Assembly: GCA_023053575.1 (NCBI GenBank) | Contig: JAKZAP010000012.1 | Span: 10,726,230-10,790,229, forward strand | Source: Branchinecta lynchi | Taxonomy: Eukaryota; Arthropoda; Branchiopoda; Anostraca; Branchinectidae | Direction of reading: 5' to 3' | Length of the DNA stretch: 64,000 nucleotides | In this document: in pieces, positions 22,516-31,480 of the stretch | Layout: every line of letters starts with the position of its first letter | How positions within the stretch are numbered: position 1 is the stretch's first letter | Program-made: the position numbers and the translations under genes | The notes under the pieces: generated by a model | Seen by the model: only the letters and a program-made list of their open reading frames with translations | Databases searched by the model: none | What the model was told of the DNA's origin: nothing

Positions 22516-22683
22516 TACTGTAAAAATTAATCTTGCAGTATTTGTTACTGGGATTAATCTTGTCTCTACTGAGATAAGATTATCTCTAATTCGGATTAAT
22601 CTTATCCCGGTAGAGATAAGATCAATCCCAGTAGCAAATACTGCAGACAACTTCATCCTTACTTGGAGAAACTTTGTACAGTG
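22516..22683. mobile_element. MITE with (C)ACTGTAAAAA termini, copy 1
   Basis: The left end ACTGTAAAAATTAATCTTGC and the right end AACTTTGTACAGTG are imperfect inverted repeats. The interior holds nested inverted blocks: CAGTATTTGTTACTGGGATT against AATCCCAGTAGCAAATACTG, with GAGATAAGATTA in the centre. Copies lie at 36957-37121 and 63043-63177. The latter shows the TA duplication. Confidence 0.75.
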
Positions 22684-22689
22684 GTGTGG

Positions 22690-23165
22690 ACCTTTCGAAC
22701 CCGCGAAGGGCCCGGTCCACGTTCTGATTCTCTTCTTCTTCTTCCTCAAGAGTTGAGACACGCCCTGTTCTGGCTGTTCTGAAAAATTTGAACATCCGGT
22801 GTAACTTTTCCCGTGTGTCAAGCACAGGGATAGCGGGGGTCTTTATTGGGCAAACCAGTATCGAGGGGAGTAGGTCACTAGTGACACGCCAAAAAACAAA
22901 AATTGCAGAGAATTCTTCAGACTTTCTCTGAGGTTTCGGAGGGACTGACTGCACCCCCCCCCCCCAATCCTTGTTTCCCATACAGCCTTAGCAGCTTAAG
23001 CCTTCTGTGCTTAGTTATGCTCATGGTGGTGCTGGTGGGGGTGGGGGCTGCAAATCGTTACTGATCGGCATGCCAAAAAAAAATGTTAAAACAGAGTAAA
23101 AGTTGCACAGCATTCCTCTGTCCTCCCTGACGTTTCGTAGAGAGTGCATGCGCCCCACCATAACC
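22690..23165. other. Gene-free stretch, nothing recognised
   Basis: Contains a C14 run near 22955 and a GGTGGTGGTG-like stretch near 23025. ORFs in it run into the neighbouring MITE and are not supported. Confidence 0.35.
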
Positions 23166-23172
23166 CTTCAAG

Positions 23173-23691
23173 CAGGTCAGTATCCAGATATTTATGTCGG
23201 GGGGAGGGGGGTCCCGCGGGTCGGACCAAAAAGTACAAAAACATTGATAGTCCTTGAGCCAAAGCTGACTGTGAATCATATTTGACGGTTGGACTCGGGA
23301 AACCGGGACCTTGGGTATTGAGGACCGTTCTGGACGGCCCTTAGTGGCTGTTTAGAGGAGGATGTCGTATTTCGAGTAATTATGTACCATTTTTGGAAAA
23401 ACTTTTTATCGAATTACATTACCGTTCAGGAATAGAGTATGAAAGCTATTTCCGAAGAAGTGAAGACAGATGAAATTTTGAAAAATAAACTATCTGTGGG
23501 ACGATGAAGTCCTGAAGAGGGCCCTTGCCAAGAATGGCCGAAATATAGCTATAATAAAAAGTAGCTGATTTTGCACGTTTAAATACGAAAAATATATAGA
23601 GCAGAGGTTAAAGCCTATACAAAAACTTGTATGTTTCGGGGGGGGGGAGATGGATCGAACCCCCTAACCACTACCCCTGGATACGGCCCTG
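23173..23691 (+). mobile_element. Poly-G hAT MITE, copy 2, split by an insertion
   Basis: The left half (23173-about 23252) has CAGGTCAGTATCCAG, the G-rich block and GGGTCGGACCAAAAAGTAC. The right half (about 23598-23691) resumes with AGCAGAGGTTAAAGCCTATA and ends in GGATACGGCCCTG. The two halves join at the homologous point of intact copies, within the CATAGATCAGAGG block. The flanks CCTTCAAG and CCTGCACA agree at only 5 of 8 positions. The insert is the repeat at 23253-23597. Confidence 0.7.
23253..23597 (+). repeat. Hammerhead-like repeat element inserted in a hAT MITE
   Basis: Begins TTGAGCCAAAGCTGACTGTG, the reverse of the module end, and finishes with the forward module: CTGAAGA at 23512-23518, GGGCCCTTGCCAAGAATGGC and GAAA at 23540-23543. 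ATATAGCTA...GTAGCTGAT follows as a possible helix III. This is the best preserved plus-strand copy of the two conserved boxes. The element therefore has outer arms in inverted orientation, as at 24275. Confidence 0.55.
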
Positions 23692-23699
23692 CCTGCACA

Positions 23700-24250
23700 G
23701 CCTCTTCGTAGACCATTCCTTTCATCCCGCTGACTGTCAGATTCTGTGTATGGCAATCATCTTCATTCTAGAACAACGAAATGTATTCAAAAAGATACAT
23801 TCTTCTATCAAGGGCGAGTTTATTGCAATAATTCTGACTGAAAAGACGGATACCTTCAGTCTAAACTAAGATAAGAACAATAACGTTAAAAACAGAACAG
23901 ATCCGATGAAGAAGAAAAAAAACAAGCGTCTTTTGGGAACCGTGTTAACAAAATCAAACTGAGTTTCAACGCGTCTTATGGTACACACACCTGTGTGAAA
24001 AACATCTGGAAACTTTCGAGTCAAAGAAGCGGCGCCGGATGAGCTTTTAATACAGGGAACTCTTATATTTTTATTTTTAATTGCAGTAGGCAAAGTAAGA
24101 ACTCGCCTAGGAGCCCCACTCATCTAAGCTTATGTGGACATAGTCCGATAAAATACTCTTGATGACTAACTCTACGTGCCGGTCAAGACTCGCCGTGTAC
24201 CTAGCGAAAACGTCACCACAGCTCACAACAAACGTTGTTGATTGGTTTAC
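23700..24250. other. Gene-free stretch, nothing recognised
   Basis: Two minus-strand ORFs (23866-24123, 24107-24307) show no recognisable domain. No other signal. Confidence 0.3.
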
Positions 24251-24269
24251 AGAGGATTTGAACAAACAT

Positions 24270-24412
24270 CCCTTCAACCCAAGCTGACTGCGAATCATAT
24301 TTGACAAAGCAAAACGGATTCAGGACCCTTGCCAAGAAGGGCTGACATACAGCTCTAATAAAATGTGGCTGACGTATGTTTTGCATTTTCAAATATGATT
24401 TGAACAAAATTT
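24270..24412 (+). repeat. Hammerhead-like repeat module with inverted arms
   Basis: The left arm CTGCGAATCATATTTGAC with AAAGCAAAACGGATT is complementary to the right arm GTTTTGCATTTTCAAATATG. The centre has GGACCCTTGCCAAGAAGGGC, ACATACAGCTCTAATAAAAT and GTGGCTGACGTATGT. ACATAC/GTATGT could form helix III. The CTGANGA box is deleted to TCAGGACC and the GAAA box is GACA. This copy is therefore inactive, but it shows best how the two arms can form helix I. Confidence 0.5.
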
Positions 24413-24557
24413 TAAGGATCCGCTCGGGTGGTGTTTCGCCTTCTTCCCGATTGTCACTGGCTTGTTTCGGACTCGGACTCGTGTTTCGGTCATATAGAGT
24501 ATACGCTTGCGAAATTCGTGTCACTGTGGACTCGACTGTGGAATAATGGTCCATTTA

Positions 24558-24732
24558 CACACTGCGTAAAATCCGAGCGTATTTTACGCACTTTTTGAGC
24601 TTGAAAAGATTTCTAGCACTACGAACGTTTTTGAATACAAAACGGACCGATTTCTCTATTTACGTCCGTATTGCTAGAAATCTTTTCAAGCTCAAAACGT
24701 GCGTAAAATACGCTCGGATTTTACGCAGTGTG
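24558..24732. mobile_element. 175-bp palindromic MITE, TA target duplication
   Basis: Flanked by TA (24556-24557, 24733-24734). Near-perfect inverted arms of about 65 bp start CACACTGCGTAAAATCCGAG and run through TATTTTACGCAC and GAGCTTGAAAAGATTTCTAG. The loop is about 45 bp. Arm identity is so high that the insertion is probably recent. TA duplication is consistent with Tc1/mariner-type mobilisation. No other copy was seen here. Confidence 0.8.
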
Positions 24733-24734
24733 TA

Positions 24735-25127
24735 AACCCACCATAACAGGCATACGATGGTTCAAAATTTCGGAGCGACGATTCGCATCTGAATGCGAAA
24801 ATCAGATTGTGTGTGCACGTACATTTGGGGCCCCACAAACAACGGGATGTTTTTTTTTTATTTATATTAGAAGAAATATGATTTTCGCGTACTAAAATTT
24901 ATTCTTCTTAATGTTTATGCTGCGCACAGACGATCAGGATTTTCTGCACTTTTATCATGAATTTGAAAAATCTCAGCTTTTCATGTAATACATAGATGGC
25001 GCTTTGTATAAGGGTATAAAGCCCCATCTATAATAACTTCAGTGGTTTGGGGATGTGAACTGATCACTGTTCCTACGACCGGCTTCTGTTTGACTGTTCT
25101 ATTGGTTTGTGAACTATGTTCACAAGC
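24735..25127. other. Gene-free stretch, nothing recognised
   Basis: AT-rich spacer between a MITE and a tRNA-like sequence. No coding region supported. Confidence 0.3.
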
Positions 25128-25199
25128 CCCTCGGTAGCTCAGTTGGTAGAGCGTCTGCTATTTAAGCAGATGTTCTGGGTTCAAATCCCGGCTTAGGAC
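25128..25199 (+). tRNA. tRNA-like gene, apparent anticodon TTT (Lys), probably a pseudogene or SINE head
   Basis: The D arm is GCTC-AGTTGGTA-GAGC. The anticodon stem is TCTGC/GCAGA with a seven-base loop TATTTAA, giving TTT at positions 34-36. The T arm is CTGGG-TTCAAAT-CCCGG. The Pol III A box (TAGCTCAGTTGG) and B box (GGTTCAAATCC) are good, and a T5 run follows at once as a possible terminator. Against function: position 33 is A instead of the near-universal T, and the acceptor stem CCCTCGG/CTTAGGA pairs poorly. No CCA is encoded, as expected in eukaryotes. No SINE body is obvious. Confidence 0.5.
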
Positions 25200-25289
25200 C
25201 GTTTTTGTAGTTTAGTTCACTACTCATAAATCTCAGTTTTCCATGCGAAATTGATGATGGTGCTGAAAATCCTGCATGAGTTCCAAGAG

Positions 25290-25515
25290 CACCAGATCAC
25301 CCTATGCCAAACGCTGGGTATCCCTACCGTTTGGCATAGCCTATGCCTAACGCTGGATACCCTATGCCAAAGGTAACCCTGACCTACCCCATTATGATTA
25401 ATTCTGAGCTTCACTGAAATCATGAATATTTTACTGGGTTCAAGTATCCTGCATTTGCCAAAGGGTATACGAGACGCTAGATATACCCAGCGTTTGGCAT
25501 AGGCTTTCCCAAAAT
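25290..25515. repeat. Repeated and inverted CTATGCCAAACGCTGGGTAT motif
   Basis: The motif occurs forward at about 25302, in decayed form at about 25340 and 25360, and inverted at 25480-25505 (ACCCAGCGTTTGGCATAGG). The outer flanks GCACCAGATC also recur near 25535. Together they form a fold-back of about 215 bp. No known element was recognised. Confidence 0.5.
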
Positions 25516-25596
25516 CAGGGGTTTGTGGTAGACCGCACCAGATCCTGATGGTCTGTCCAAGGCATTAGTTTTATATGATATGAGCGAGTTTTCCTT

Positions 25597-25722
25597 CAGC
25601 TCAAGTCGACTGTGAATCATATCTGACGGCGCTAAACGGATGTCAGCTGAGATTTATTCAAACGCTAATTTCGGCCTCTCGTGGTAAGGGTCCTCTTCAG
25701 GCTCAGGCGAGAAAGTGATGGC
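25597..25722 (-). repeat. Hammerhead-like repeat module, minus strand
   Basis: Read on the minus strand: CTGAAGA (25700-25694), a GGACCCTT...GAGAGGCC stem, GAAA (25672-25669), TTAGCG, then CAGCTGACATCCGTTT. It ends in CAGTCGACTTGAGCTGAAGG. Both core boxes are intact. The stem II loop differs from the other copies (ACCACGA instead of GCCAAGA) while the outer pairs are retained. Confidence 0.55.
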
Positions 25723-25739
25723 AGGTTCGTTTTTCTAGC

Positions 25740-25977
25740 TGTCCCTTAGCGAGTAGGGCCGCAATATACTTCTGTCCGATGTGTGGGTGAGACTGTGATT
25801 CACATGCTTTGCGATTGTATTGAGCTGAGTGACTGGATAAAAGAAGAGTATGTGTGCGTATTTGACGTAGAGTGGTTAAAACGAATTTTTAAGGATGAGT
25901 GTTTTGCTGATATAAAGAAAATGGGGCGATTTTTCAGGCTTGCGATGAAACACAGAAGTAGATTTTTGGAATAAGTA
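25740..25977 (+). pseudogene. LINE C-terminal zinc-knuckle fragment with frameshift
   Basis: Just upstream of the ORF at 25783 one frame encodes CPMCG and then stops. The next frame continues ETVIHMLCDC. Removing one G joins them into a C-x2-C-x6-H-x3-C-x-C-like cluster. That resembles the cysteine/histidine motif at the end of many LINE reverse transcriptases, followed by a lysine-rich tail ending at 25974. The frameshift makes it a pseudogene. Clade uncertain, and a LINE origin is an inference from the motif. Confidence 0.4.
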
Positions 25978-26112
25978 AAACAAATTAAACGGAAACGAGT
26001 ATTATTATATGTTAGTGTTTGTGTTTTCGTTTGTTAAATTTTTGCCATGGCCCTCGGGCTGCTTATAGCAATAATCTATCTGTTGTAAGTGCGTGTGAGT
26101 TTGATTGGCATG

Positions 26113-26408
26113 CTGCGCGTGTTCCACCTTACTTACTACGCATGACGTCACGAATTTTGGCTTCTTGGCGTCAAGGAAGGAGCGCACATTTAAATTTCCG
26201 GTAAAAAATATCATTACACGGCCAAATCCAATCACTTTACAGAGATCCGTAGTTACCACGCTTACTACGCTCCCGAGCATGGTAAGCAAATAGTTACTAT
26301 TAGGTACTATTTCGAGAAGGTTGGAACGGCTAGCGTAGTAACTTTTCATGAGGTTGGAACGGAAATAGTAACTAATAGTTACTTTTGTTAGAAGTGTGGA
26401 GCACGCTC
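26113..26408 (+). mobile_element. MITE with GAGCGTG(T)TCCAC termini, copy 1
   Basis: Left end GCGCGTGTTCCACCTTAC and right end GAAGTGTGGAGCACGCTC are inverted. The interior contains GCATGACGTCACGAATT, CAGAGATCCGTAGTTAC, TACGCTCCCGAGC and GAGAAGGTTGGAACGG twice. The copy at 48215-48510 has the same order. No clean target duplication is visible. It lies about 550 bp downstream of the SoxC stop codon. Confidence 0.55.
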
Positions 26409-26955
26409 GCTGTTGTTTGTTTTTATACAATACTCTTCAGTTTTGAAAGACTCAAATAAATAATAATTAATAATGATCGGTCGAATAAATCTCAGCTGGC
26501 CTAACTGTTTAGCACTACCAAATATGTAATAAAATTGGTTTACGAAAACTGCAGGCTGGTAAAAATTAAAAAGTATTAGGAGATAATTTGCGAGGGGTCC
26601 CCGATGACTGCCACATGGTTTATCCGGCACTGCAAAGCAGGTTCAAATAAGGTAATTGAAAGAAGCACTACGTCACTGAGTACAATCTCAAGAATGTACT
26701 CAAAGTTTGTACTGTCTGTGCACTTTTTCGAAAGACGAGTGAGAAAAGGAGGCATCTGTCGAAGCCTGAAAACACGCTAAATTAGCCCTACAAATACACT
26801 ATGTATCGAGTTGCACACTTTTGCATACCAAATAGCATTGCAGAAACTTAAAAAACGGCAACACTTTCGCATCGACGATGTTGTCGCACTTTCACATATC
26901 AAGTAACACCGTTTCGGAGTAAACACTTATTGGATATGTACATGTGTAGACTAGT
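26409..26955 (-). other. 3' flank / probable 3' UTR of the SoxC gene
   Basis: This non-repetitive stretch lies immediately downstream of the Sox stop codon in minus sense. I did not find a clear AATAAA signal before the MITE at 26408, so the transcript end cannot be placed. No independent coding region is supported. Confidence 0.3.
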
Positions 26956-28044
26956 TCAACAAATGAGGTTGGAATAACCGTTGTCATCCCAGCAATCACT
27001 CACGCCAATGTCCATAAGCATTTCATTTACATCTGTCGTCGAAAACTCGAAATGCGATCCTGAAATGGTCGAGGTTGTGTCAAGAGACTCGAGGTCGTCC
27101 GAGGTAAACGAATCGACGTCCATCTTGAAACCGGAAAGGGGAAAGAGGTCCATTGCTGGCAAAGAATCGAGGTCGGCTAAGCTCGAGCATTCGGCGATGG
27201 TCTGAGTGAGGATTGGCTCTTCCCGTAAGCCTCTCGTGAGGTCTGGTCTGAGGCGGGAGAAGAGGTCAGAGGTAGTGAAGTCTTGCATCAGTTCGCAAGG
27301 CTCGGGTGAAGGTGTCAGAAGCATTGGCTCCAGCTTAACCTCTTCTTGAAGTGGGGTGGGATCGGGGGTAAAACATTTTTGGAAGAGGGAGCCAAAGGTG
27401 GGTAGTCGGGTTGGTGAGAGAGGCTGAACCTCATCCGTGGTGAGGATGCTCGCGGGTGAATCAGGGGGCTCAATCGGGCTTACAGGGGACTTTCTCGGTG
27501 TGAGTTGATTTACTATGGCGATAGTTTGATTGCTGTTGAAGCTGTCCTTAAACTTTTTGTCGATGGTCAGTCTGATTTTCAGTCTGTTATAGTTGAGGGC
27601 GCTGAAGCTCGACTGACTCTTTGGCTTGGATGCAATGATCACGGGGCTTGTCTTAGAGGTAGATGGGTTAAGAGTGGCGCATGGACCATTTCCAAATCTG
27701 AGTGACTTGCCGGGAAGGATCTTCGAGCTGCTGCTTGGCTTGCCGACTGCCTTCTCCTCCTTGGGGGCGGGAGATTCAGGCGCAGACGCCTTTGTCTTTT
27801 TTCTTGGCCTGTATTTATAATCCGGATACTCCTTCACGTGTAGTATTCGTAGTCGTTCGGATTCTTCTATAAAAGGCTGACGTTCGGCGTCGGTGAGCGT
27901 TTTCCACTTCTTGCCAAGGTTCTTAGAAATTTCGGCATTGTGCATATCGGGCGTCATCTCGCAAATTCTCCTTCGCTGGATTTGGGACCAAACCATGAAG
28001 GCGTTCATTGGACGTTTGATGTGGCCCGGGAAATGCTTCTTTGT
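26956..28044 (-). CDS. SoxC: Sox HMG-box transcription factor, SoxC group (terminal coding exon)
   Basis: Sequence-specific DNA-binding regulator of the Sox family, acting in the nucleus. The exon reads in frame from a TTTCAG acceptor. Its first residues are [20 protein letters not shown]. The HMG box covers about residues 8-84, with [22 protein letters not shown] and [12 protein letters not shown]. The middle is serine/proline-rich and low in known domains. The last 35 residues start SGSHFEF and contain VNEM, CWDD and SNLIC. This matches the acidic SoxC transactivation tail (SGSHFEF, EVSEM, DW, S-LVF in vertebrate Sox4/11), the main reason for choosing SoxC over other groups. The exon gives 362 codons plus TGA. 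The first ATG (28008) falls inside the HMG box, so translation must start in an upstream exon. An in-frame TGA at the MITE edge, about 20 nt before the acceptor, shows that upstream sequence is intron. Confidence 0.92.
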   Translation of the reverse strand, partial: TKKHFPGHIKRPMNAFMVWSQIQRRRICEMTPDMHNAEISKNLGKKWKTLTDAERQPFIEESERLRILHVKEYPDYKYRPRKKTKASAPESPAPKEEKAVGKPSSSSKILPGKSLRFGNGPCATLNPSTSKTSPVIIASKPKSQSSFSALNYNRLKIRLTIDKKFKDSFNSNQTIAIVNQLTPRKSPVSPIEPPDSPASILTTDEVQPLSPTRLPTFGSLFQKCFTPDPTPLQEEVKLEPMLLTPSPEPCELMQDFTTSDLFSRLRPDLTRGLREEPILTQTIAECSSLADLDSLPAMDLFPLSGFKMDVDSFTSDDLESLDTTSTISGSHFEFSTTDVNEMLMDIGVSDCWDDNGYSNLIC

Positions 28045-28063
28045 CTGAAATGAAATATAGTAT
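28045..28063 (-). promoter_or_regulatory. 3' splice site of the SoxC terminal exon
   Basis: The minus strand reads ATACTATATTTCATTTCAG, with AG at 28046-28045 directly before the ACA codon (phase 0). A short T-rich tract precedes it. Only these 19 bp separate the exon from a hAT MITE, and eight of them are its target duplication. The branch point must therefore lie in the duplication (ACTAT) or in the MITE itself. Confidence 0.75.
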
Positions 28064-28229
28064 CAGGCCCGTATCCAAGAATTTGTTTGGGGCGGGGGTT
28101 GCCTGCGGGTCGGACAAAAAAGTACAAAAAGACATAGATCAGAGGGAAAAGCCTATAAAAATGAGTATTTTTGTATGTTTCGGGTGGGGGTCAACCTCCT
28201 ACTCCCCCCCCCCCTAGATACGGCCCTGT
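28064..28229 (+). mobile_element. Poly-G hAT MITE, copy 3, in the SoxC intron
   Basis: Termini CAGGCCCGTATCC and GGATACGGCCCTG, with a perfect 8-bp duplication TATAGTAT (28056-28063 and 28230-28237). On the gene's strand the MITE contains TACTTTTTTGTCCGACCCGC followed by AG (28104-28103), which looks like an alternative acceptor. Using it would add 58 nt and shift the frame. Confidence 0.92.
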
Positions 28230-28237
28230 ATAGTATT

Positions 28238-28878
28238 AAGAAAGCAGTAATGTAGGATTGGCTAACTTCCTCTTCTAAACAGAGGAGGGGCTACGGAGGA
28301 AAGGGGGGGGGGGCTGCTTTATGGGTTGGCTCTCCTAGACCCCGGCATCTTGCACCGCAAAAATATTGTGTCGTGCAAGATAAAAACACAATAGAGAGAC
28401 TTTCCCCACCCTGACGGAAGGGCGTTATCATTTCTGGATTACCAAATGGGCAGAACAGGCAATCCTATGAGCCCCACCCGATTTCGGGGCCCCAAAAGTT
28501 AATATCTTAAGTCTTACTGGTTTATTAAACTACATAAAATTATTTTTCGTTCGAGGTTTCGTTAAAATTATAAAAATCATTATTGATATATATTTTTGCT
28601 TAGACTTTCTTATTTCCCCTGTTGTCTTACTTGTTGTACTTATATTAGAAACCACAGGTTAAGACTTAGTTTCTTTTCTCTTGATAAATCCAGTTGATCT
28701 GTTGATTCTACCGATTTGCTAATTATTTCTAGTTACTCTCCTTCCTAGCAATGTACCCATTCTCGTGCTTTCTTGGCAGGTTCATTTTATTATTCATAAT
28801 TATTAATTATGCATTTTTGTTCCAATGCAGGTAAATGAAACTGCAGCTATAGGATTTGTTTTAATTGCTGGTTGTTAA
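28238..28878. other. Intronic or 5' flanking stretch of SoxC, nothing recognised
   Basis: G-run near 28305, otherwise AT-rich. I could not find a convincing upstream Sox exon or a strong donor site here on the minus strand. Confidence 0.3.
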
Positions 28879-29339
28879 AGTTTAACTGAAAAGCAAATTT
28901 ATTTTTGTATCATTAAACTGATCACACTGCACTATTTGGCTTTTGTTCATGAATTTTCTTATTTTTCTCTATTTGCTCTAGTATGATGTTTATAATAGCC
29001 TATCTACGGTCGTCCTCACAGCGCAAAATTCTACTATGACGCTGAAAATTTGAATTTCACTATAAACGCGGCTTTTCATTGGTCAGTGATCAACTCGCGG
29101 AAGGCAGCTAACTGCTTGAACACTTATTTTCCGTCTAAAGATTTCGTCAAGCATACAACACAGGTATAACAGCATAAAGGCACCACAAGCTCAACAGAGA
29201 AATTCCTGTATATGAGAATCGATTATTCGTCAATAGCGGAAGAACGATGTAACGCATTTTCATCGGGTCTTCGAGCTTCTTTAAGTGAATAAGTGACGGA
29301 TTATTAGATTTTGCTATCTCAGCCCTTTTCAGTTAAACT
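28879..29339. mobile_element. TTAA-target non-autonomous transposon (family H), copy 2
   Basis: TTAA duplications at 28875-28878 and 29340-29343. Termini AGTTTAACTGAAAAGC and CTTTTCAGTTAAACT are inverted copies. The interior parallels the 19283 copy: ACTATGACGCTGAAAATTTG, GCGGCTTTTCATTGGTCAGT, CATACAACACAGG and TAACGCATTTTCATCGGGTC. This 461-bp form is probably closer to the complete element than the longer first copy. Confidence 0.75.
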
Positions 29340-29487
29340 TTAAAATCAAAACTGGTACAGAACATGACAACATGTCCAGTCTCGGCTGTGATCAAGATGC
29401 TTTGTCTTGTTTTGATGACTTGTTCTATTCCACCGATGGCGAAAGCAGCAAGTTATACACAGACGTTTTGGAGTCAAACCTGGGATC

Positions 29488-29640
29488 TTGACTGTAATAA
29501 TAATAATAGATTTATTGCCAATCATAATGCACAAACGCACAAAAGACGGAGTAATTAAATCAAGAAGAAGAAAAAAAGAAAGAAAGAAATGAAAGAAAAG
29601 AACATTACAGGCAACAGAAATTATGGAAAGAACACGAGAA
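29488..29640 (-). mobile_element. LINE 3'-end fragment with (TTA)n tail plus a GAAA-rich microsatellite
   Basis: The plus strand reads GTAATAATAATAATAGATTT then ATTGCC. Reversed, this is GGCAATAAAT followed by (TTA)n, the LINE-type 3' end. An AAGAAGAAAAAAAGAAAGAA simple repeat follows at 29562-29602. No coding remains. Confidence 0.4.
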
Positions 29641-29689
29641 ACTTAAAAAGAAAACCACACACACTGACAGAATTTACACTGAGTAAAGC

Positions 29690-30098
29690 ATCTGCTGAGC
29701 TACAATAAGGCTGTGCTTAAAGCGCTCTCGCCTTTCCCGAAAACAGAAATCGGGTCTTGCTACTCCATACTTTGAAGACAATCTACTATTACTTGTCAAG
29801 GTGGAACCCACAGCAGAGCCTCGTTTTTGTTGCATGCTGCAGGTCCACTTCTCGGCCGATTCCGGGCTGATTGTTTCTACATCCGTTTTTGCACTGCAGT
29901 GCTTCCGAGGAAGACGGCAGCGCTTCTCGAGAATCACGGACTTGCTCACCGACCAAGTCCGTACTTCCCTGCAAGGTGCTGCAGTCCTGCCGCTTTAACC
30001 AAGAAGAAAGTGAATCCGAAAACGCATATTGTGCAAGAGCAAAGAAGTGCTGCAGCAGCGATGCGGCAGCGCTATTCAACAAAAACGTGGCTCAGATA
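29690..30098 (-). other. GC-richer low-repeat stretch; possible upstream exon or 5' region of SoxC
   Basis: This is the least repetitive stretch upstream of the Sox exon. Overlapping minus-strand ORFs run at 29674-29949 and 29789-30082. One frame contains ISPESAEKWTCS, loosely like the DPDWCKT residues that precede the HMG box in vertebrate SoxC. The only phase-0 donor I see in that frame is a weak GCT|GTGGGT after the segment MQQKRGSA. No ATG lies upstream of that M in the open frame. This is a speculative lead only; transcript data would decide. Confidence 0.15.
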
Positions 30099-30276
30099 CA
30101 TGCCCGTATCCAGGAATTTATTTCGGGGGGGGGGGGGGTCGCCTGCGGTCCGGACAAAAAAGTACAAAAAACACATAGATCAGAGGGAAAAGCCTATAAA
30201 AATGGTTATTTTTGTAGGTTTCGGGGGGGGGGGGGATTTCAACCCCCTTACCCCCCCCCCTCTGGATACGGCCTTG
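30099..30276 (+). mobile_element. Poly-G hAT MITE, copy 4
   Basis: Termini CATGCCCGTATCCAGG and CTGGATACGGCCTTG, with a perfect 8-bp duplication CTCAGATA (30091-30098, 30277-30284). Carries the conserved AAAGCCTATAAAAATGGTTA core and G/C homopolymers near both ends. Glycine- and proline-rich ORFs across it are artefacts of the homopolymers. Confidence 0.9.
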
Positions 30277-30284
30277 CTCAGATA

Positions 30285-31480
30285 CTTTACATATTTCTAG
30301 GATCTTGACTGTCTGGGGGGCCCTCAGGTTTTAGTTGATGTTCCTTCATTATCGTTACGTTGCAGCTTTCGTGGTTCTACCGTCATTCAATTACTTTCCC
30401 TTCCTGGATATTTTGTTTCTCCTCGTCGTAATTTTACATTTCACTGACTAAAGTCCCCTCATCATCTCCCCTCTGTTTTCCGGCTGGAGGCAAACTCATT
30501 TGTTAATTCCCAGGGAGCGTCAACAAAACTTCCTCGAAAAGCAATTTCAGTTCGAGCCGGGTTATCGAATCTATTTCCGTGCTTATATCCGTTTCAGCCG
30601 GTACTGCATGTCGATTAGTGCGAGCTGGCCACGATTTGTCACACATGCAAGGGCACAGACCGACATGGATCCTTGGCTTTGGGATTCATTCATTTTTAAA
30701 TTTAGTGGCAGCGGTTCCCGATCCTGCGGTCTGAAACATCATTTATTCTGAGGATGAGAAATTTTACACCGTGCTAATGGAAGATACGTGATGTTAATTT
30801 GTGGGAAAAATATGTATGAAACTGTCACTTGGTTAAGTGAAATTATTCTGAACCTCAAAGGCATGTATCAAACCATTAGTGCTACCTTGAAGAGAGTCTA
30901 GGCATAGGAGTTAATTCGGTAGCATTCTCGTATTTGCGACTCTTATTTATTGTGTGTGTTACGGGAATAAATGTAGTTTTATACGCTTTATCTAGATTAC
31001 CTAGTCTAACCTAGGACTCGGTGCTACCGGGAAAGATCTAGTTGCAAGCGCGTTCTTTTTTCTTCTTTTTTTTTGGGGGGGGGGGGGGGATTAGCTTACT
31101 TTCAAGGCTAAAAGTTGCTGAACCCTCTTGAAAACAAATACTGAAATTCTAGGATTGTTACAAAATATCTTCTGAGTAAATCTTCATTTAAACGGATTTG
31201 TCTAGAGAAGCTCGAGTGAAAGATTGTTCCCTGGGTCGTCAGAGGTAATGTTCCGAGGGTTTCTCTGTCCTAGTGCCAAAATCTGACAACAAAGAAAATA
31301 ATTTCCTGTTGCGCCTGTGTTTCGATGACAGCATCCGTGCGTGCCCCCCCGTGTCAACCAGGGGTTAGGCAGAGGATTCAGGGGGGGGGGGGGGGCAGAT
31401 AATGTATCTGTTCAGAACAGAAGTTTGGTTGTGGCGAGACCTGCTCGGCCAGTACGTTAATCGGGAAGTAGTGAGGTGAC
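30285..31480. other. Gene-free stretch with G homopolymers
   Basis: G runs near 31075-31090 and 31380-31397 are the only notable structures. The 83-aa ORF at 30500-30751 has no recognisable domain. Confidence 0.35.

Noticed and set aside
22342..22981. Two minus-strand ORFs of 159 and 119 aa
   Set aside because: The first runs through a MITE (22516-22683) and the second also overlaps it, so they cannot represent host proteins. No domains seen.
27505..27820. Plus-strand ORFs across the Sox exon
   Set aside because: Shadows of the SoxC coding frame on the opposite strand.
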